Source of the DNA: Thetidibacter halocola
GTDB lineage: Bacteria > Pseudomonadota > Alphaproteobacteria > Rhodobacterales > Rhodobacteraceae
Direction: 5' to 3'
Assembly (NCBI RefSeq): GCF_018224955.1
Contig: NZ_JAGTUU010000004.1
Location: 310,001-374,000 of the forward strand
DNA: 64,000 nucleotides
Made by a program: the position numbers and the translations under genes. Each line of letters begins with the position of its first letter. The stretch's first letter is position 1. The notes beneath the pieces are model-generated. The model made no database searches, was not told the origin of the DNA, and worked only from the letters and a program-made list of their open reading frames with translations. This document shows, piece by piece, positions 9,613-21,689 of this stretch.

Positions 9613-10722
9613 ATGAGCCTGAACACCTACGGACATCTGTTTCGCGTCACCACCTGGGGCGAAAGCCATGGGCCGGCGCTGGGTGCAACCGTGGATGGCT
9701 GCCCGCCGGGGATCGCGGTGGACGAGGCGATGCTCCAGCACTGGATGGACAAGCGCAAGCCGGGCCAGAACAAGTATACGACCCAGCGGCGCGAGCCGGA
9801 CGCCGTGCGCATCCTGTCGGGCGTGTTCGAGGGCCGGACGACCGGAACGCCGGTGCAGCTGATGATCGAGAACACCGATCAGCGGTCGAAGGATTACGGC
9901 GACATCGCCGAGAAATTCCGCCCAGGCCATGCCGACATCACCTACTGGCAGAAATACGGCATTCGCGATTATCGCGGCGGGGGTCGATCCTCGGCACGCG
10001 AGACGGCGGCACGTGTGGCGGCGGGCGGGCTGGCGCGCGCGGCACTGGCGGCGCTGGCGCCCTCGGTCGAGATCACGGGCTACATGGTGCAGATGGGGCC
10101 GCGCCGGGCCGAGCCTGCGCGCTACGACATGGCCGAGATCCCGCGCAACCCGTTCTGGTGCCCCGATCCGGTCGCGGCTGCGGACTGGGCCGAGTATCTC
10201 GACGCGCTGCGCAAGTCCGGAGACAGCGTGGGCGCGGTGATCGAGGTGGTGGCCCGCGGTGTTCCGGCCGGTCTGGGCGCCCCGATCTATGGCAAGCTGG
10301 ATACCGATCTGGCCGCCGCGATGATGTCGATCAACGCGGTCAAGGGGGTCGAGATCGGCGATGGCATGGCCGCCGCCGCGCTGACCGGCACCGAGAATGC
10401 CGACGAGATCCGCATGGGCCCGGATGGGCCGGTCTATACCTCGAACCATGCGGGCGGAATCCTAGGCGGGATTTCCACCGGGCAGGAGGTGGTCGTGCGC
10501 TTTTCGGTCAAGCCGACCTCGTCAATCCTGACCTCGCGCCGCACGATCACCAGGTCCGGAGAGGATACCGATATCGTGACCAAGGGGCGTCACGATCCGT
10601 GCGTCGGCATCCGCGCCGTGCCGGTGGGCGAGGCCATGATGGCCTGCGTGATCCTCGATCACCTGCTGCTGCATCGCGGCCAGGTCGGCGCGGCAGGCGG
10701 GCGTATCGGGCCGGGCGCCTGA
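9613..10722 (+). CDS. aroC: Chorismate synthase
   Basis: Converts 5-enolpyruvylshikimate-3-phosphate to chorismate, the last shared step to aromatic amino acids, folate and quinones, using reduced FMN. The N-terminal signature [11 protein letters not shown], the second signature region [18 protein letters not shown] and the C-terminal [13 protein letters not shown] segment are all present. 369 residues is typical. AAGGAGA lies eight bases before the ATG. It is divergent from thiBPQ and stands alone. Confidence 0.97.
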   Translation: MSLNTYGHLFRVTTWGESHGPALGATVDGCPPGIAVDEAMLQHWMDKRKPGQNKYTTQRREPDAVRILSGVFEGRTTGTPVQLMIENTDQRSKDYGDIAEKFRPGHADITYWQKYGIRDYRGGGRSSARETAARVAAGGLARAALAALAPSVEITGYMVQMGPRRAEPARYDMAEIPRNPFWCPDPVAAADWAEYLDALRKSGDSVGAVIEVVARGVPAGLGAPIYGKLDTDLAAAMMSINAVKGVEIGDGMAAAALTGTENADEIRMGPDGPVYTSNHAGGILGGISTGQEVVVRFSVKPTSSILTSRRTITRSGEDTDIVTKGRHDPCVGIRAVPVGEAMMACVILDHLLLHRGQVGAAGGRIGPGA

Positions 10723-10820
10723 GACGCCCCGCCCTCGACCGGGCAGCCGGGCCAGGCCATGCTTGGTGGCCGTGGCGCGGTGCCACGTGATGCTCAGGGC
10801 GCCGCGCCAGCTCGTGGATA

Positions 10821-12722
10821 CTAGAACTCCTGCCAGAGGCTGAGATCGCTGCCGCTGGCCTTCTTCATCGGGGCTGGTGCCGGCTTGTCGATGGTCGCGA
10901 TGGGCGGCTTTGCCGGTTGCGCGGGCTGGGTTGGCCGCGGCGCGGGTTCCACCGGAGCCCGACGGGCGGCAACCGGTGCGGAAACCGCCTCGACGGCCGC
11001 GCCCTGCGAGAACTGCGCCAGAAGGTCGGCGAGACGGCCCGCCTCTTCCTTGAGCTGGGTGCTGGCGGCGGTCGTCTCGTTCACCATGGCGGCGTTCTTT
11101 TGCGTCACGCTGTCCAGTTCGGACATGCCGGTGTTGATCTCGCGCAGACCCGACGCCTGTTCCTTGGCCGAGGTGGCGATCTCGGACACCAGGCCAGAAA
11201 CGATTTTCACGCTTTCGACGATCTGACCCAGCATGACGCTGGTTTCCTGCACCAGCTTTTCACCATCCTCGACCTCCTTGGTGGAGCCGATCACAAGATC
11301 CTTGATCTCGCGCGCCGATTCAGAGGCGCGCTGCGCCAGGGACCGCACTTCGGAAGCGACCACCGAGAAGCCCTTGCCGGATTCGCCGGCGCGGGCCGCC
11401 TCGACGCCGGCGTTCAGCGCCAGCAGGTTGGTCTGGAAGGCGATGTCGTCGATCACGCCGATGATCTGGGTGATGCGTTCCGAGGATTTTGCGATGGACC
11501 CCATCGCCATCAGCGCCTTCTCCATCACGACGCCCCCCTCTTCGGCACGGCGACGGCCTTCTTCGACCTGGATATCAGCCTCGCCCGCGCGATCGGCGGC
11601 GCTGGACACGCTTTGCGAGAGTTCCTCGATGGCGGCCGCCGTCTCCTCGAGTGTCGCGGCCTGGGTTTCGGCCCGCGTCGACAGTTCGTCGGACATGCCA
11701 GACAAGTCCTGCGAGCTTTGCGCGACCGTATCGATGCTGGCCCGCAGCGAGGTGAACAGATCGGCGATCACGATCGAGAGGCCGTTGAAGTCCTCGCAGA
11801 GCCGGACATAGTCGGCGCCAAGCTCACGATACTGGCCACCGTCCATTCGGCGCGAGACATCGCCCCGCGACAACGCCGCCATGCTGTCGCCCAGCGACTT
11901 GAACAGCGCGAGGCGGCGGTCGGCACGGGCCTGCTCTGCTTCTGCCTCGGCATCGCTTTCTGCCAGCCGGTTGCGCAGGTCCGACAGGGCGCGGGCGATC
12001 GCGCCCACCTCGTCGCGACGCGCGGTATCGGGCACCTCGACGGTATAGTTCCGGTCGGCGATGGACTTTACGGTTTCGTCCAGCCGGCGCACGGGGGCGG
12101 CCAGTTGCCGGCCGAAGAACAGGGCGCAGCCGACCGAGCCCGCAATCACGACACCATTGATCACCAGTAGCAACACCTGGGCAAAGGCCGCCTCGGCATC
12201 GAGCGAAGCATAAACCGCGCTCCTTTCCTCGGTCAGGGCCTGCTGGGCGGCATCGACGGCCTCGGCCTGGCCGGAGAGCACCGGCAGCAGTTCGCGCTCG
12301 ACAACGCCGCGGCGGTCGAACGTGTCGACCTCGGGCAGCCCTGCAATCCGGTCGGACAAGGCCGCAACGGCGTCGATGGCGGCGGCCAGCATCATCCCGG
12401 TCTGCGCCACGCTGCCGTCGGCATTCGCGAACAACGTCCGGGCCCTTTGCCCTTCGGTCGCGATTTCATCGAGATTCGCCTGCACCTCGGACAGCGCGGC
12501 CACGTCCCCGGTGGCGAAGCGATAGAGGAAATACGCGGCGTCCTCGACATCTTCCTTCACGTCGGCCATCATCGCCGTCTTGGCCGCAATCGTCCGCGAC
12601 TGCGCGATCTTTTCGGATTGTCCCGCGTTCACCAGAACGGACATCACGGACACCAGCACAAGGCCGGCAATGATCATTCCCGCAAGAACAAGAACCTGTG
12701 CGCCAATCCTGAGTCTGCTCAT
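10821..12722 (-). CDS. Methyl-accepting chemotaxis protein with HAMP domain and CheR-docking tail
   Basis: A transmembrane chemoreceptor of 633 residues: membrane helix 1 (about 7-31), a helical periplasmic sensor of roughly 150 residues, membrane helix 2 (about 183-205), HAMP (about 206-258), a coiled-coil signalling domain with the CheA/CheW hairpin tip (QTNLLALNAGVEAARAGESGKGF), then a Pro/Ala-rich linker and a C-terminal SLWQEF. The W-x-x-F end resembles the tethering pentapeptide that recruits CheR/CheB. The ligand is unknown. No che genes are in this window. Confidence 0.93.
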   Translation of the reverse strand: MSRLRIGAQVLVLAGMIIAGLVLVSVMSVLVNAGQSEKIAQSRTIAAKTAMMADVKEDVEDAAYFLYRFATGDVAALSEVQANLDEIATEGQRARTLFANADGSVAQTGMMLAAAIDAVAALSDRIAGLPEVDTFDRRGVVERELLPVLSGQAEAVDAAQQALTEERSAVYASLDAEAAFAQVLLLVINGVVIAGSVGCALFFGRQLAAPVRRLDETVKSIADRNYTVEVPDTARRDEVGAIARALSDLRNRLAESDAEAEAEQARADRRLALFKSLGDSMAALSRGDVSRRMDGGQYRELGADYVRLCEDFNGLSIVIADLFTSLRASIDTVAQSSQDLSGMSDELSTRAETQAATLEETAAAIEELSQSVSSAADRAGEADIQVEEGRRRAEEGGVVMEKALMAMGSIAKSSERITQIIGVIDDIAFQTNLLALNAGVEAARAGESGKGFSVVASEVRSLAQRASESAREIKDLVIGSTKEVEDGEKLVQETSVMLGQIVESVKIVSGLVSEIATSAKEQASGLREINTGMSELDSVTQKNAAMVNETTAASTQLKEEAGRLADLLAQFSQGAAVEAVSAPVAARRAPVEPAPRPTQPAQPAKPPIATIDKPAPAPMKKASGSDLSLWQEF

Positions 12723-12802
12723 CCTGTGCCCTTTCCCCTCGGCTCCGGGCTCGTGATACAGCCCAATCCGTTAAGGAAGCCTTGGTGGCGAACAGGATTC
12801 AG

Positions 12803-13687
12803 TCAGCCGGAGCGGGGCCGAGCGGCCGGAAGACGCGACAGTTGCACGGAAAGGATGCCAAGCGCGATCACCGCCACCCCGACCGCGTCCAGCAAGCCCA
12901 TCCTTTCGTTCAGCAGGACGGCGGCGATGGCCACGCCGAAAAACGGGTTGAGGAAGTGGAAGGTGGCCGCGCGAACCGCGCCGATCCGGTCAACCAGGTA
13001 GAACCAGACAACGGTTGCCGCCAGCCCCGGCACAAGCGTCGTATAGGCAAAGGCAAGCACCAGCGTCGGCGACATCTGTACCTGAAGCGTCTCTGTCGCC
13101 AGCGCGACGGGGAACAGCGCGGCAGAGCCCACCAGCATCTGCAAGCCCACCACCATCAGGAAACTGCCCCCCGAACTGGCATTGCGCAGCGACAGGGTTG
13201 CGACCGTCAACGCGATCACCCCGCCCACGCAGAGCGCCAGGCCAAAGGGATCGACCCCGCCGCCAAAACGCGATCCCATGATCAGCGCCACCCCGGCAAA
13301 GCCCGCCACCAGCCCCAGCAGGGTCAGCGGCCGCAGCGACTGGCCCAGGAACAGCCAGCCCGACAGCGCCACCAGCAACGGCATGGTCGAGGCGACGATG
13401 GCGGCCAGCGACGCCTCGATCGTCTGCATCGCCACGAAATTCAGCCCCAGGTACAACGCGTTCTGGCTGATGCCGAAGATCACGGTCGCGCGCCACTGCG
13501 CGCGGGTCAGCCGCCAGGACTGCCCAAGCGCCCGCGCCAGCAGGATCGCCAGCAGACCCGAGATGAGAAAGCGCAGCGCCAAAGCTGACAGCGGCGGCGC
13601 GGCCGCGACGATGATCCGCGCCGAAGTGAAGGCAGAGGACCACATGACCGCAAAGGCCAGCCCCATCAGGATCGCGCGCATGTCCAT
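12803..13687 (-). CDS. EamA/DMT-family transporter
   Basis: An inner-membrane protein of 294 residues with ten predicted helices arranged as two EamA repeats (about 8-138 and 148-285). This superfamily exports amino acids or other metabolites, and the substrate cannot be told from sequence. The start ATG at 13687 leads directly into the first helix (ILMGLAFAVMWSSAFTSARI). It lies downstream of ccrM on the same strand but is separated by a terminator, so it is probably transcribed independently. Confidence 0.88.
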   Translation of the reverse strand: MDMRAILMGLAFAVMWSSAFTSARIIVAAAPPLSALALRFLISGLLAILLARALGQSWRLTRAQWRATVIFGISQNALYLGLNFVAMQTIEASLAAIVASTMPLLVALSGWLFLGQSLRPLTLLGLVAGFAGVALIMGSRFGGGVDPFGLALCVGGVIALTVATLSLRNASSGGSFLMVVGLQMLVGSAALFPVALATETLQVQMSPTLVLAFAYTTLVPGLAATVVWFYLVDRIGAVRAATFHFLNPFFGVAIAAVLLNERMGLLDAVGVAVIALGILSVQLSRLPAARPRSG

Positions 13688-13752
13688 GGAAGCCCCCGTT
13701 TTGAGGCGTCATGCCTGTCCGGGCGCGCGGCGTCAAGCGCGGGTTCGCAAAC

Positions 13753-13784
13753 GAAAAAGCCCCGCCTGACAAGCAGGCGGGGAG
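13753..13784 (-). terminator. Rho-independent terminator of ccrM
   Basis: On the minus strand CCCCGCCTG, a 5-nt loop and CAGGCGGGG form a perfect 9-bp stem followed by CTTTTTCG, about 55 bp past the ccrM stop codon. Confidence 0.92.
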
Positions 13785-13839
13785 GCGCGCGCCCCGCGCG
13801 AATGGGGGGCGCTGGCGGTGTCTCGGTCCCTTGCGGGGA

Positions 13840-15045
<1,206 letters not shown>

Positions 15046-15047
<2 letters not shown>

Positions 15048-15675
15048 AGTCGGTTAGGTTTTTCCCTTGCCACAAGATATCGTGGACCGGCTTGAACGAA
15101 CGTCTATGGTGTGGGGTAACCCCAAGATTTCGGAGTGCGTTTTTGTGACACTTCGTGGGGTATCCCGCGTTGGTTTCCCAACCGTATCCGGGGAAGTGTT
15201 GCGCGATCATTTTCATGCCAAGATCCCGCCACGTTTTGGCCACAATCGAGGCCGCCGCGATGCTCGGCGACTGGCTGTCGCCCCGCACGACGGTGGTCGC
15301 CGGGCAGGGCAGACCGGGCGGCAGGCGGTTGCCGTCGATCAGCAGGTAATGCGGTGCGACGGGCAGCGCGGCGATGGCGCGGCGCATGGCGAGATAGGTG
15401 GCCTGGAGGATGTTCAGGCGGTCGATCTCCTCGACGCTCGCCTCGCCGATGCCGACCTGCGCCTGCGCGCGGATGATCTCGGTCAACGCCTCGCGCCGCT
15501 TCGCGCTCAGCGTCTTGGAGTCCGCCAACCCCTCGGGCCAGCAGGCGGGATCGAGGATGACCGCCGCCGCGACGACCGGCCCGGCCAGGGGACCGCGCCC
15601 GACCTCGTCGACGCCGGCGACACGTTGCCCGCGGTCCCAGAAGGGCATTTCCAGATTCGGTTGCAGGATCTTCAT
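15046..15675 (-). CDS. rnhB: Ribonuclease HII
   Basis: Cleaves RNA in RNA/DNA hybrids and starts removal of misincorporated ribonucleotides. The active-site opening [21 protein letters not shown] supplies the first Asp-Glu pair; the downstream acidic residue lies in YLLIDGN, and the [14 protein letters not shown] segment is conserved. 209 residues is typical. It is the upstream neighbour of ccrM on the same strand, a linkage seen in other Rhodobacterales, but the GANTC-rich gap suggests ccrM has its own promoter. Confidence 0.96.
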
Positions 15676-15720
15676 GCCGCCAGAATGCGGATGCAGCGGC
15701 GCACTGCAAGGGTGCGGCGG

Positions 15721-16563
15721 TCAGCCCCCGGCCAGCGCCACCCGGTCGCGCCCGCCGCTGCGGGCGTGGTCCAGCGCCTCTTCGGCGCGCCGCATGAGGC
15801 CCGACACCTCTTCTTCGGGGTTGCGCACGGCGAGACCCACAGAGACGGTGACCGGCGGCTCGAACGGGGCGGTTTCCCGCGCCACCTGCTGCCGGATTCG
15901 TTCCGCGACGTGGCGCGCGACCTCGCGCCCGGCGCCGGAGAGAAAGACGCTGAAGGCACCGGGTGTGCAATAGCCGACCACATCGCCCTTGCGCACAGCC
16001 TCACGCAGCACGCGTCCGATGATCACAAGGATCCGGTCGGCAGCGATCCCGTCATCCGCGGCATTCAGGCCGGTGAAATCGTCGAGCTCGATCGCCAGCA
16101 TGGTGCCGCCACGCGCCTCGCGCAGCGCCGTATCGAACCCCTCGGCGGTAAAGACGCCAGTGAGCGGATCGATGCAGCTGTCGACCAGCGCCGGGTCGAC
16201 ACGGGCGCCCAACGCCTCGGCCATCCTGTTGGCCGAGCGCATGGCCAGCCCGATCTCGTCGCCGAACCGCGTCGGCAAGGGCCGGTAGATCCGCCGCCCC
16301 TGCATGTCATGCAGCGCATGGGTGAGTTCATGCAGCGCCTGCAGCAGCGCCTGCACAGCGACAATGGTCAGGAAGACCGCGCCCCCGCTGCCCATGGCGC
16401 CCAAGACGAGAAAGGGCGACGCCAGCGCCTCTGCCCCGCCGGTCAGGAAAAGGTGTAACGCGATGATGCCCGGCGGCAGAATCCCGGCGCAGATCACGAC
16501 GAAACAGACCTTTGCCCCGAAGGACGACGGAAAGAGTTTGTCCAGGATCCGGTATAGCCGCAT
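15721..16563 (-). CDS. Membrane protein with degenerate GGDEF domain
   Basis: A 280-residue protein with two membrane helices (about 17-40 and 51-73), a HAMP-like linker, and a diguanylate-cyclase fold from about residue 128 (DPLTGVFTAEGF). The signature GGDEF is replaced by TPGAF (200-204, in GYCTPGAFSVFL), removing the catalytic Asp/Glu, while the fold motifs SVGLAV and the DHARSGGRDRV end remain. It is therefore probably not a cyclase; it could bind GTP, act as a receptor, or be a scaffold. ATG 16563 begins the conserved hydrophobic region; the frame is open further upstream. Confidence 0.8.
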   Translation of the reverse strand: MRLYRILDKLFPSSFGAKVCFVVICAGILPPGIIALHLFLTGGAEALASPFLVLGAMGSGGAVFLTIVAVQALLQALHELTHALHDMQGRRIYRPLPTRFGDEIGLAMRSANRMAEALGARVDPALVDSCIDPLTGVFTAEGFDTALREARGGTMLAIELDDFTGLNAADDGIAADRILVIIGRVLREAVRKGDVVGYCTPGAFSVFLSGAGREVARHVAERIRQQVARETAPFEPPVTVSVGLAVRNPEEEVSGLMRRAEEALDHARSGGRDRVALAGG

Positions 16564-16681
16564 GAAGCGCCCCCTTTTGGCGCAATTTGCGCAATGGGGG
16601 ATTAAGACCGGGTGAAAACCTTGGCGAAATTCCCGCCGACGGGCGCAGCGCGATGTCGCAGCGAGCGGCCAGGAAGACATG

Positions 16682-16709
16682 AAAAAGGGGCGCCACGGAG
16701 GCGCCCCTT
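16682..16709 (-). terminator. Rho-independent terminator of groESL
   Basis: On the minus strand AAGGGGCGCC, a 5-nt loop and GGCGCCCCTT form a 10-bp stem ending in TTTTTC, about 40 bp beyond the groL stop. Confidence 0.92.
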
Positions 16710-16748
16710 CGATCGCAGAGCGACCGGTCTTCCCGAAGGAAGGCCGTC

Positions 16749-18389
<1,641 letters not shown>

Positions 18390-18431
18390 CTATGTTCCTT
18401 TCAGAAGTTCGTTCAGGCTGTCAGGACGGGT

Positions 18432-18743
18432 TCACGCGGCCTTTGCGGCTGCGTCGTCCGTGATGATGCCGAGGATGTCGCTTTCCTTCATGATCAGCAG
18501 CTCTTCGCCGCCGACCGAAACCTCGGTGCCCGACCACTTGCCGAACAGGATGCGGTCGCCTTCGCTGACCGCCATCGCGATCAGTTCGCCGCTGTCCTTG
18601 CGTGCACCTTCGCCACACGCGACAACCACGCCTTCAGCCGGCTTTTCCTTGGCGCTGTCCGGAATGATCAGCCCACCAGCCGTCTTCTCGTCGCTCTTCA
18701 CGCGACGGACCAGCACGCGGTCATGAAGCGGTTTGAATGCCAT
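18432..18743 (-). CDS. groS: Co-chaperonin GroES (Hsp10)
   Basis: Heptameric lid of the GroEL chamber. The 103-residue protein has the [12 protein letters not shown] opening, a mobile loop around [19 protein letters not shown] and the conserved core [13 protein letters not shown]. The C-terminus carries a short Ala-rich extension (DDAAAKAA). First gene of the groESL operon, with a CIRCE element 58 bp upstream. Confidence 0.98.
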   Translation of the reverse strand: MAFKPLHDRVLVRRVKSDEKTAGGLIIPDSAKEKPAEGVVVACGEGARKDSGELIAMAVSEGDRILFGKWSGTEVSVGGEELLIMKESDILGIITDDAAAKAA

Positions 18744-18800
18744 CTTCGAGTCTCCTAGCTCAAAGTTTATCCTTGAGATCCCCCTTATGGGCGAACCCCG

Positions 18801-18827
18801 TTAGCACTCATCCGCGTCGAGTGCTAA
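18801..18827. promoter_or_regulatory. CIRCE operator (HrcA-binding site)
   Basis: A perfect TTAGCACTC-N9-GAGTGCTAA inverted repeat stands upstream of groS. This is the textbook binding site of the repressor HrcA, which releases groESL on heat or when GroEL is occupied. hrcA is not in the window. Confidence 0.97.
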
Positions 18828-18834
18828 CGGTCGC

Positions 18835-18863
18835 TAATTAGGGACGGGCGCGAGTCGTGTCAA
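18835..18863 (-). promoter_or_regulatory. Probable groESL promoter
   Basis: On the minus strand TTGACA (18858-18863) is followed after 14 bases by CCCTAATTA (18835-18843), immediately ahead of CIRCE. The -10 looks more like a heat-shock (RpoH) element, CCC-T-A-rich, than a housekeeping TATAAT, so combined RpoH and HrcA control is plausible. Confidence 0.55.
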
Positions 18864-18979
18864 CACAGGGCTTGCAGAAAATCAGCGCCGGCCGGGGAAC
18901 CGCAGGCGCTTTGCGCGCTTTCCATCATGCGCGGGCCGCGATAGCGTCGCCGCGTGCCTTTCGCACAGGACCCCCGCCC

Positions 18980-19903
18980 ATGCCGCTTCAGCCCGCCACC
19001 CCGATCCGCCATGCGGAGCCCGACCCTGCGGCGCAGAACGCCCAGAACGTGAAGGGCATCGGGCTGATGCTGATGGGCTTCTTCCTGTTCGCCAGCGGTG
19101 ACGTTCAAGCCAAGCTGCTGACCGACACGTTCCACCCGCTCCAGATCGTCTGGTTGCGCTCGGCCGGGCTGACGCTGGGGGTGATCGTTCTGCTGGCCTG
19201 GCGCGGTACGCATATCCTGCGCGCACACCGGCCCGGTCCGCAAATCGTGCGGGGGCTTGCCGCCGCAGGGTCGGCCTTTCTCTTCGTAACGGCGGTCAAG
19301 CATGTGCCGCTGGCCAGCGCCGTGGCCGTGTCCTTTGTCGCGCCCTTCATGCTGACCATCGCCGGCGCGGTCCTTCTGCGCGAGCCGGTGGGGCCGAGAC
19401 GCTGGGCCGCGGTGGTCGTGGGCTTCGTCGGGATGCTGATCGTGATCCGGCCGGGGCTGGGCGTTTTCCACCCGGCGATCCTGCTGGTGGTGGCGGCGGC
19501 GGGGCTGTTCGCAGCGCGACAGGTCCTGTCGCGACTGCTGTCGGGCACCGACAGCATCGAGACGACGGTGGCCTATACCGCGCTGACCGCGACGGGCGTG
19601 CTCAGCATCGCGCTGCCCTTTGTCTGGATCGCCCCGCCCGACGCACGCAGCTGGGCGTTGATCGTGGGCCTTTCCCTGACTGCCGCGCTGGGAGAGATCC
19701 TGGTCATCCGCGCACTGGACATGGCGCAGGCGGTGGTGCTGGCTCCGCTGCATTACTCGCTGATCCTCTGGGGCACGATCTATGGTTTCATCGCCTTCGG
19801 AGATCTGCCCGATCACTGGACGATCGTGGGCTGTGCGATCATCATCGCCTCGGGGCTGTACACGCTGCACCGCGAAAGACTGCGCATGAAGGGCCGGGCC
19901 TGA
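18980..19903 (+). CDS. EamA/DMT-family transporter
   Basis: A 307-residue membrane protein with about ten helices in two EamA repeats, preceded by a polar N-terminal tail of about 28 residues. The first helix contains IGLMLMGFFLFASGDVQAKLL. Members export amino acids, nucleosides or other metabolites; the substrate is unknown. ATG 18980 is chosen over the more upstream open frame because the upstream part would run through the groESL promoter. It is divergent from groESL. Confidence 0.87.
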   Translation: MPLQPATPIRHAEPDPAAQNAQNVKGIGLMLMGFFLFASGDVQAKLLTDTFHPLQIVWLRSAGLTLGVIVLLAWRGTHILRAHRPGPQIVRGLAAAGSAFLFVTAVKHVPLASAVAVSFVAPFMLTIAGAVLLREPVGPRRWAAVVVGFVGMLIVIRPGLGVFHPAILLVVAAAGLFAARQVLSRLLSGTDSIETTVAYTALTATGVLSIALPFVWIAPPDARSWALIVGLSLTAALGEILVIRALDMAQAVVLAPLHYSLILWGTIYGFIAFGDLPDHWTIVGCAIIIASGLYTLHRERLRMKGRA

Positions 19904-19928
19904 AGGCACGACCCGCAGGGATTCGCGC

Positions 19929-20597
19929 CTAGCCCGGCAGGCTGCCATCCCAGTCGGCCAGTCCCAGCCGCCCCGCCTCGGTCAGCGCGTAGACCCCGGT
20001 CGAGACCTTCTCGAACCAGCCGTAGTGATTGTCGCGCATCAGGGTGGTCGCCCGCGCGATGCCGGTCGCCTGCGCCACGTCGCGTCCGCGTGACGGACCC
20101 TTCCCGGCAAGGTGCAATGCACAGGCCAAGGCATCCTGCCGGTAGGCGGTGACGATCCCGTGCCGCGTCGCGCCGCCCTCGTTCGGATCGCCACGCAGAC
20201 GCTGGAACTCGCGCAACAGCCGCGCCGCCCGCGTCTTGTCTTTGCGGGGCATGTAGGGACCGGGATCGCACATCACCTCGACCCGACCATCCGCCAGGAC
20301 CACGATGAACCCCAGGCCCAGCCGCCGGCACAGCGCCAGGTTATCCTTGACCGCCCGCCGCGCCGTGCGCCCCGTGGGTTTCGCCACCGCGACATAGACA
20401 TGGTCGGTGATCCGCAACCGCGCGCAGGCCTGGTGGAACAGCGACAGCGTGATGCGCAACTTCAGTTCCACGATGACCGGGGGCGCGTCGCCGCGCACCG
20501 CCACCAGGTCGGCCGCGCCGACCTCGCCCTTGACCTCGTAGCCCTGCGACTCCAACAAGGCCTTGACCGGCGCATAAAGTTCGCTTTCCCGCCTCAT
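19929..20597 (-). CDS. DUF2161 family, PD-(D/E)XK nuclease-like protein
   Basis: A 222-residue soluble protein opening RRESELYAPVKALLESQGYEV. Asp30 (GAADLVAV) and Glu44-x-Lys46 (VIVELKLR) match the metal-binding core of PD-(D/E)XK nucleases. The C-terminal part looks like a winged-helix domain (RDVAQATGIARATTLMRDNHYGWFEKV). The family is conserved in Rhodobacterales, but I know of no demonstrated activity. It stands alone, with 51 bp separating it from the divergent TraB/GumN gene and no restriction or defence genes adjacent. Confidence 0.78.
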   Translation of the reverse strand: MRRESELYAPVKALLESQGYEVKGEVGAADLVAVRGDAPPVIVELKLRITLSLFHQACARLRITDHVYVAVAKPTGRTARRAVKDNLALCRRLGLGFIVVLADGRVEVMCDPGPYMPRKDKTRAARLLREFQRLRGDPNEGGATRHGIVTAYRQDALACALHLAGKGPSRGRDVAQATGIARATTLMRDNHYGWFEKVSTGVYALTEAGRLGLADWDGSLPG

Positions 20598-20648
20598 GCC
20601 TGCCAGCTTTGCCGCGAGGATGGCCCGCGCACAAGAACCGGAGCACAG

Positions 20649-21638
20649 ATGACCCGCCTGCTGACCGCCCTTCTGATCTGGCTGGGCCTGACCCTGCCCG
20701 CCCTCGCCGCCTGTTCCGGGCAGGACTTGCGCGCCACCCTGAACGCGGACGAACGCAGGATGCTGACCACAATGGTCGAGGGGCGCCCGTTTCCGGCCGG
20801 CAACCACTGGCGCGCCACCCGGGACGGCTCGGTGCTGCACCTCGTCGGCACGATGCATCTCGACGATCCCCGGTTCGACGCGATCATGGACCGGATCGAC
20901 CCGCTGATCGACGAGGCGGACGCGGTGCTGCTGGAAGTGACCGACCGCGAGGAAGCCCAACTGCAAGCCAGCCTGGCCACCCGGCCCGAACTGCTGGTCC
21001 TGACCGAAAGCTCTTTGCCCGACCTGATGGGCGATGACTGGGACGCGCTGGCCGAGGCGATGCGCGCCCGTGGCCTGCCCCCTGTCATGGCGGCCAAGAT
21101 GCGGCCCTGGTATGTCGCCATGCTGCTGTCCATGCCCACCTGCATCGACCTGGCCAGCGCCAAGGACGGCGGACTGGATTCGCGGATCGAGGCGCGGGCT
21201 GGCGCGGCAGAAGTGCCGACCCGCGCATTGGAACCCTTCGACACGGCCTTCAATGCCTTCGCTGAAACCCCGATCGAGACGCAAGTATCGATGCTGCGCG
21301 CCGCGCTGATTCCCGAAGGTGCTGCGGACGACCTGTTCGCAACGCTGCTGGCCAGCTATTTCGACGAGGCCCATGCCGAAAGCTGGGCGGTAACAGAGGT
21401 GCTCGCCCCCCGTTTCGGCATTCTCGACGACGCCGAGAACCGCGCGATCTTCGCCGCGATGGACGACGCACTGCTGGCCGGTCGCAACCGCGCCTGGATT
21501 CCGGTGATCCTGGACACGCTGGATCAGGCCGATGGGCCGGTGGTCGCTGCCTTCGGCGCAGCACATCTTAGCGGCCCGGACGGGGTTCTGGCCCTGCTGG
21601 AGGCCGAGGGTTTCACGCTGGAACGGCTGGCATTCTGA
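20649..21638 (+). CDS. TraB/GumN family protein
   Basis: A 329-residue secreted protein with signal peptide MTRLLTALLIWLGLTLPALA. The family belongs to the Tiki/TraB/ChaN superfamily, whose metal-binding motifs appear here as HLVGTMHLDD (about 62-71), a Glu in VLLEVTD and a C-terminal AFGAAHLSGPDGV. Tiki members are metalloproteases, but bacterial TraB/GumN proteins are mostly uncharacterised. CCGGAGCACAG precedes the ATG. A second superfamily member (ChaN-like) lies at 41692. Confidence 0.85.
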   Translation: MTRLLTALLIWLGLTLPALAACSGQDLRATLNADERRMLTTMVEGRPFPAGNHWRATRDGSVLHLVGTMHLDDPRFDAIMDRIDPLIDEADAVLLEVTDREEAQLQASLATRPELLVLTESSLPDLMGDDWDALAEAMRARGLPPVMAAKMRPWYVAMLLSMPTCIDLASAKDGGLDSRIEARAGAAEVPTRALEPFDTAFNAFAETPIETQVSMLRAALIPEGAADDLFATLLASYFDEAHAESWAVTEVLAPRFGILDDAENRAIFAAMDDALLAGRNRAWIPVILDTLDQADGPVVAAFGAAHLSGPDGVLALLEAEGFTLERLAF

Positions 21639-21689
21639 CTGCGCGTCGGCCCGGGGTCAGACCCGGGACCGACGCGTTTGACAAGTCGT

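Noticed and set aside
15721-16563. Active diguanylate cyclase
   Set aside because: The GGDEF signature is replaced by TPGAF, so catalytic residues are missing.
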